Shown: positions 56,745-64,000 of the stretch, one piece after another
How the letters are laid out: each line of letters starts with the position of its first letter
Position numbering within the stretch: the stretch's first letter is position 1
Origin: Flaccisagitta enflata
Taxonomy: Eukaryota > Chaetognatha > Sagittoidea > Aphragmophora
DNA length: 64,000 nucleotides
Direction: 5' to 3'
Assembly: GCA_965153355.1 (NCBI GenBank)
Contig: OZ231126.1
Coordinates: 69,564,001 to 69,628,000 of the forward strand
Notes under the pieces: generated by a model
Databases searched by the model: none
What the model was told of the DNA's origin: nothing
What the model saw: the letters and a program-made list of their open reading frames with translations, nothing else
Made by a program: the position numbers and the translations under genes

Positions 56745-58580
56745 CTCGACACAAATCACGCACCAATACAAAAAGACATAACCATGCCTTGAAAAATCTA
56801 ATTTGCATAAAGCTGCAATTTACTTAGTAAAGAGCAATTGATTATGGTTATGGACGTTTTAGTGAATCTATCACTCAAAATAGAAAAACAATATGCCATA
56901 TCATCATTCAGTGCAAAGGATTATATCAGATCGCGCAGTTTCAAGCCTTAGTATTTACTATCCCAAGCGTATGTCGAAAGTATAGCTTTATCCAAAAAAC
57001 TTATTATTAACAGTGAGATCCACTGGAACTTGCGAATTTTCTTTCCCAACTCGTTCATGGCTTATAAGTCGGGTGCCAAGACCTGAATGACGCAAATAGT
57101 CAACTTGAACCACTTGACCTACAGAGAGGCAAGTTTGTAAATTTCTCTGGGATGCGCATCATTACAGCAGTTATGATCTTCGGGTTCATGAATTTTGCAT
57201 TCTATTTCATTCTCAAAGTCAATATTTGTGAATTTTTTTATATTTTGAGTGCTGCGGCAGGATTTGGGCTCATCGTTGTTGCCCATACCCCCACGACCTC
57301 CTCTTTTCCCCATACAAGTTCACAATAGCCGACGAAACCGGCGCTTGGGTCACGAATAATGCCCTGCACGACGTGTTAAAATTTACTTAGCAAAGTTTTT
57401 AAATCAAATTATATACCTTTTCTTTTACTCATCAGAAATTAAAATCTGAACATCCGGGTCCGATTGTAACAAGCTTTCTAGATACTGTTTTCTGATACTG
57501 TCATTCCAAATGCTTTCACCAGATCAATGGCTTCTCATTGGCCCTTTTCATGAATAATGTAACCACAATCGTCACTTAAACCTTGTTTGAAGGAAATACA
57601 CCATTATCATTGTATTATGACGTTGGTTATTCATCCAAAGAAATTGGTCATAACGAACTAAATCGAGTTGACTTGTGATATTCAGTCTAATCTTTTTTCA
57701 CAATCTGTCATCGTCAATTGTCACAACACTATCCTTTGTATTGATGTATTGACCAGATAGAAGTACGAAACACATTGTGTGCGCAATGACGCAATGTTTT
57801 TGTTTTTTTTTTTTGCTTCTTTTTCCCGGTTTTTTATCTGCCAACAAAATGAATGGTGCCTCTTCCGGGTTACAAAATATCAAAAGAATTTTCAATAACA
57901 ACTGAATCGTTGAAAGAGTCGAAGCTTAAATGAGTCCGATTGTATTATTGTGTTATTGCAAAATTGTTACCTGGCATTTGTTGGACAGAATGTATCATGA
58001 CGTCTAGATCAGTTTCTAAAGATGCGTTCTTGGCAATCGAGGTTGACTTGTTACAGGTACCTTTTTTCTTTCTTTTTTTTTTTTGTGCTGCCAGTACACA
58101 ATACATTGCACTGATATTCGCTCCAAGGTTGACTATTCCATGAGCGCTCGTATCATTAAGAGTAAATCCACTGAAAATAAAAGAATTACACCTACAAAGT
58201 GCCCGTGGTAGCGCTAACATAATCTTTCGTTTTTTTACTCACCACTGACTTGATGACGCTGTTTTTACCAAAGATAATCATCTAAGTCTGAATTTAGGCT
58301 ATGCAAGACAGCAAGAGATTATGACAGACACTAAAAAAAAATTGAATGAATTTCGTTATCTTGTTTCATTAATCAAGATTTTTTTCTCTTCCCCTTTTCC
58401 GCAATCTTTGATGAACATTTCAGGTAAGTGTTTTATTTTCATTTTGCCATAACATGTGAGATTGGTCAATACTGCAGAGGTCACTTTTCATTGGCTCTCC
58501 GTAAGTTACAGCTTAGCCATTGAAAGTCTGGAAATCATGGTCACAAATGAAATGAGATGAAAATTTTCTCTTCTACAAAC
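56742..58580. other. Unique sequence with a few possible but unassigned exons
   Basis: Non-repetitive minus-strand frames lie at 57313-57119 (64 codons, Cys-rich: KIHEPEDHNCCNDAHPREIY) and 58220-57945 (91 codons; an acceptor-like TTCTTTTATTTTCAG precedes SGFTLNDTSAHGIVN, and a GTAACA donor follows). I do not recognise either, and no consistent joined frame was found. Confidence 0.25.
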
Positions 58581-58585
58581 GCACT

Positions 58586-58750
<165 letters not shown>

Positions 58751-58835
58751 GCTTTTTCCAACCTTTATAGAATCTGTTCCATGTGGCCTTCTTCTTTTTA
58801 TCTTCATTCATTTGACTTCTTTTTCTTGCTCTGGA

Positions 58836-58945
58836 TTTTTAGATGCGTCCGTCAGGAACGCATCTCGGTAAAAGGGTCTGTCCGTCCGTCGGTCCGTCGG
58901 TCCGTCCATCGGTCGGTCCATCCATCAGTCGGTCCGTCGGTCCGT
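58836..58945 (-). mobile_element. Family A-like end with GATGCG hairpin
   Basis: TTTTTAGATGCG at 58836-58847 and CGCATCT at 58859-58865 form a 7-bp stem with an 11-base loop, followed by GGTC/GTCC repeats. The opposite end was not identified. Confidence 0.5.
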
Positions 58946-59228
58946 TACGCCTGTGCAAAAAAACCGCGTTTCTCGGCTGTTTTTGACCACGGTGAGATCC
59001 TATACCGAAACAAATGATTAACTAACATGTTTTGAGAGCCTTCTTCACTACTCAGTCGTTTCACCCGTCTGATTGTCTATCTGTCTCTCTATATATGTCA
59101 CGTGATCAATACACGCAGAGAGCCAGAGACAAGGTCCGGACGCATCGTTGCCCGGTCGGGCTTTTTCTGTTCACGGATGAAGTCGCTTCTTTTTAATCTG
59201 GCGCGAGTAAGTCTCGAACTAAATGGAA

Positions 59229-59530
<302 letters not shown>

Positions 59531-59822
59531 ATTCGTGGATGTGCCATTATGGCGTTATGAGTGGCCCTACCAATATGGCCTGAAAACATGCATAGATGCG
59601 AGCCTCCTGTATGGACTGGTGTTGCCACTATGGCCCAATTCGTTTGTTCAAAGTTGGCCTTTTGTTGGATTACATATGAAGTGGATTCTTTGAATCAAAA
59701 CCTCATCATTACCAAAAGAAAAAAAAATGAATGAAATTCTGAAATGCCCTTAGGATTAGGTCAATCCTCGGCTATCAGTCTTAAGTTACCAAGACAGTTT
59801 GTTCTTGTGCAAGTATATGTAT

Positions 59823-60100
<278 letters not shown>

Positions 60101-60364
60101 CTCCCCTGTTCGTTTTACTCCCTTTCTCTTTTAATTCATGTTTAATCTCCCTATCCTGTCTTACCGTCCATCAGCCCATATCTTTTGACCTAGATTTTTG
60201 ATTCCTTTCTCTAAATGTCGCAATCGAAGAAAATTACCAAAGAAACTGCCAGTGTTACTTTTTACTTTGTGAGAGCGTTTCGACGAAATTGGATTGAGTG
60301 AGGGTGTGAGTGGGGGAGTATTGCTATAATTTGATCTGTTAGTGGGATGCTACAGTTTTAGGGG

Positions 60365-60776
60365 GTTAGACTCAGAATGGATGTTTGTTAAGTTTTGCAA
60401 AATGGAAAACTAGGAGTGATGCGCGTAGTAACTAGTCAGTGAGGGCTCACAAGGCTCTCTTCCATGTCTTTCAGTTTAGGTATAGTGAGGGAGATTGTTC
60501 CACCTATCATACTACTCAGTACATTGGATTAGAATGTCCGGCGGTCGCATTAAGCTTGACCTCGATTCTATCCTTCAAGGGTATGGTTTCTTAACGATGT
60601 AACCCTCGGGTGATTTGTTAGATTTTGGTAATACAGGTAACATTCATTTACCCTTAGTTATTTTGGTAAGCATTAGTGTTTTGGGTTAGACTGAGAATGG
60701 ATGTTTGTTAAGTTTTGCAAAATGGAAAACTAGGAGTGATGCGCGTAGTAACTAGTCAGTGAGGGCTCACAAGGCT
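60365..60776 (+). repeat. Direct repeat pair of 92 bp (family D)
   Basis: 60365-60456 and 60685-60776 are almost identical (one C/G change: GACTCAG against GACTGAG). The second half also matches 27421-27502 on minus. Confidence 0.85.
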
Positions 60777-60857
60777 TTTTAAACTTTTTTTGAAAATATA
60801 TGAAAAAAGTGCTAGCACCTTACCAAAGTGCCACAGCCTCACCATTTTTGTGAAATA

Positions 60858-61033
60858 CAGTAGGACCTCGCCTCATCGGTCCCATTTGGACTGGAGATTT
60901 TTGACTTTTCTCTCAGGATAACCTTTAAAGCGAGGTCAAATCACATTAAAAACTATCATTTGGGTCCTCAAAATGTTGACCTTTATTGATGGGGAACCTT
61001 TAAAAGCGAGGCTATTATTGCGGGATTCCACTG
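60858..61033. mobile_element. Intact pogo/Tigger-like MITE, 176 bp
   Basis: TA, CAGTAGGACCTCGCC ... GCGGGATTCCACTG, TA. Terminal inverted repeats follow CAGTRGRAYCYCGC. This copy shows what the locus at 7712/12804 looked like before the retroelement came in. Confidence 0.75.
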
Positions 61034-61330
61034 TATGTAAAAAAAGTGCCATCACCTCATCCAAGTGCCACCTCACCATTTTCCAAAAAATATGTGAAAA
61101 AAGTGTCCTTACCTCACTTAAGTGCCACCACCTCACCATTTTTTGAAAATACATAGAAAAAGTGCCAGCACCTCACCAAAGTGCCGCCACCTCACCATTT
61201 TTTTAAAATATGCAAAAAAAGTGCTAGCACCTCACCTAAGTGCCGCCACCGCACCATTTTTTGAAAATATGTAAAAAAAGTGCCAGCACCTCACAAAGTG
61301 CCAGCATCTCACCGTTTTTTGAAAATATAG
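61033..61330 (+). repeat. Tandem repeat of about 60 bp (CACCTCACCATTTTTTGAAA), 5-6 copies
   Basis: Units contain AAAAAAGTGCCA(G/T)CACCTCACC and ATTTTTTGAAAATATG. It starts before the MITE (60800) and continues after the family B insert (61962-62105), so both elements are inserted in one array. Confidence 0.8.
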
Positions 61331-61332
61331 GA

Positions 61333-61961
61333 AACAAGTCATCCAGGGATTACACATGGTCAGCGGTACCCGATGCCCTGCTTGGAATGATGAGCTAAAG
61401 AAGTGGAGTGAGAGCAGGGCAGCAGCCCCAAAGGGCCGATGTCCTGTAGGACACAGAGGTGAATTTCCTTACGTCTTGAAAAAGCATATTTCAGGGCTTT
61501 GGGGTGAATTTCCATGATACTCAATGGGAGTTATATACTTTTTTTACAATTTCTTGTCAATTTTCTATGTTATTCAATAAAATTTCATTTTTCATCAATT
61601 TTCCAAGTAATCCAATTGCAATTTTGCGTTTTTTTCATTTTTTGTAAATTTTTCATTTTATTGGATGGGATATATGCATTTTTCTATTCTTTGTAATTTT
61701 TCCATATTATTCAATGGGAAGATTGTATTTTGTCATTTTCCCACGTTATTCAATGGGTAAATTGCATTTTGTTATTTTCCCATGTTATTCAATGAGAAAT
61801 TTGAATTTTGTCATTTTCCCATGTTATTCAATGATAATTTGAGAATTAAGAAGCTTCGGGGGGGGGGGACATACGAACGAGGTACAGACGGACGTACGGA
61901 CAAAAGGAAATTCACCCCTGTCCTACAGGACATTGGCCCTTTGGGGCCGCTGCCCAAAAAG
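61333..61961 (+). mobile_element. Family B element, complete, inserted in a tandem array
   Basis: Same ends and ATTCAATGGG-type core as 43552-44140. The flanking array resumes with AGTGCCATCACCT at once after the terminal AAAAAG, so the element boundaries can be read precisely from the interrupted array. Confidence 0.8.
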
Positions 61962-62105
61962 TGCCATCACCTAACCGAAGTGGTGCCACCTCACCATTTT
62001 TTCAAAATATGTGAAAAAGTGCCATCACCTCACCAAAGTGCCGCCACCTCACAATTTTTTGAAAATATGTGAAAAAAATGCTAGCACCTCAGCTAAGTGC
62101 CACTA
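61962..62105 (+). repeat. Continuation of the CACCTCACCATTTTT array
   Basis: Two to three further units after the inserted family B element. Confidence 0.75.
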
Positions 62106-62361
62106 GGGTGCTTCACATAGCAAAAGTTGGTTATTTCTTTTACCTTTCTGCTCCTGCCCAAATGAGGTTTGTTTAATTCGTCAATTTAATAAGCGACAGT
62201 GACATTCAATACATAAATCAATAAAATCACATCATTCATGAGGGCATTAAGGGGGGAAATTGGGAAAAGCGAAGATTTAGTGATAACTAAGTGTCTGCAG
62301 CCATGTATTTTGACAGACGCGGTCTAGTGATTTCTTTTCCACCTCCACCGGCCCCCCCCCG

Positions 62362-62479
<118 letters not shown>

Positions 62480-63300
62480 TTTGCCAATGTTGCCCCGAAG
62501 CAGCGCCGAAAAAATCACAAAAATAATCAGTGGCTAGTTCAAGTCCCATCCTTCAGTTTTCTAGTTGTAAAGATATTTAGATATCTGCCGTGGATTTGTC
62601 AACCCACTAATCAAAGATAATGGCCTAGTTCAGTCCATTAAGTTCGCCATCTGTCTTTTAGTTCTTTTCGTTATGATCTGGCCAATGCTTCCCCCCAGTC
62701 CTGCTCGCAGCATTAGACTTCAGTTCTTCGACCAATATAAGCCGCGAACTATTACGCACACACTTTTTAAATCCTATCAATTATCGATGTCGGTTTAGTC
62801 TATGCAATCATCTTTCTTGACAGATTTATCTTTACTCTAATTATTTGCTGTAAACTTAATTTTGGGATTACGATCATAGTCATCGACATATGTGAGATAA
62901 GGTCATGATTAAGAAAACAGGCATTTAAAAGAAATGCTGTTGGAATTGTATTGCAATCACTCACCAGTGAACAATTGTGCTCTGAGGTGTTTTGTAATAT
63001 GACTTCCGTATCATCAGTTCATTAAATTCATTCTCGAATGCTTCAGGCGTTCAAAATAACATTCAATTTCTTTTAATTTCCCGTCAAACTGATCTGGTGT
63101 AATCATCAAATCAGGTTTCATCATCATGATTGAATTTCAATCATTTAAAGATCTCAAGTTGATTTCTTGTCACGGCTGCGGTATCATGCAGGCATCATTT
63201 TAGACCGGTCTCATCTGTTGTTGCTGCCTACACCTTATTCTAAGAGGTGGCGCCGCTGAATTTCCGTTCATCCCCTCCCGTTTGATCTTCAGGAGACAAA
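62480..63300. other. Unique sequence, no gene recognised
   Basis: No repeat and no convincing exon on either strand. Confidence 0.35.
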
Positions 63301-63302
63301 AA

Positions 63303-63596
<294 letters not shown>

Positions 63597-63736
63597 CATA
63601 ATATGAGAAAGACAGAGAACCAGCAAAACACAACACACACAGTAAAAGATAATAAGATAACCGATGGAATGACGGAAGTCACCATAAATTCCACAACAGA
63701 GTGCTTCCAATAACTGCGGAGCCGAGGTCACCTTAT

Positions 63737-64000
<264 letters not shown>

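Overview
The window is nuclear DNA from an animal, most likely an invertebrate; I cannot name the species. Three things point this way: one multi-exon gene with GT-AG introns (an acid lipase of the LIPA/gastric lipase family), one Penelope-like retroelement, and a very large load of simple-sequence DNA ((CA)n, (GA)n, (CAA)n, (AAAAC)n, (AAAG)n, (GGAT)n) together with short non-autonomous mobile elements. Most long open frames in the window are products of 3n-periodic or stop-free microsatellites and were not called as genes.

Layout. 1-6.6 kb: several copies of a foldback-type repeat (family B here) joined by GAA-rich tracts, a family A element and a stop-poor minisatellite. 7.7-12.8 kb: a nearly complete Penelope-like element on the minus strand, with 522/524-bp direct repeats at both ends, a GIY-YIG endonuclease ORF upstream of a reverse transcriptase ORF in the same frame, and a set of short conserved RNA-type hairpins outside the coding part. 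It sits inside a small TA-flanked MITE. 13-23.4 kb: microsatellites, MITEs, family A copies and a 616-bp palindrome. 23.7-30.9 kb: the lipase gene, 11 coding exons on the minus strand, 444 codons, all exon phases consistent, catalytic Ser/Asp/His all present; its introns have collected minisatellites and mobile elements. 31.2-36.8 kb: a 550-bp foldback element and a tandem duplication of about 2.2 kb rich in (AAAG)n. 37.2-42.9 kb: three different tandem arrays (about 77 bp, 22 bp and 2x29 bp units), the last interrupted by a 953-bp transposon with 13-bp terminal repeats and a 6-bp target duplication. 43-64 kb: more family A and B elements, two further foldback elements, decamer and 11-bp minisatellites, and very long dinucleotide tracts.

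The most interesting signals are: (1) the repeat superfamily called family A, whose 3' hairpin and 5' subterminal box carry the same short word, with the word changing in step at both ends between copies, an architecture like Helentron/HINE elements; (2) the endonuclease-before-RT order of the Penelope-like element, and its array of hairpins around a fixed 15-nt core (GCTATATTAATAGAC) with covarying outer stems; (3) three unrelated 550-616 bp near-palindromes that could give long hairpin RNA. Only two protein-coding units are supported: the lipase (a host gene) and the retroelement. No rRNA, tRNA or CRISPR was seen.
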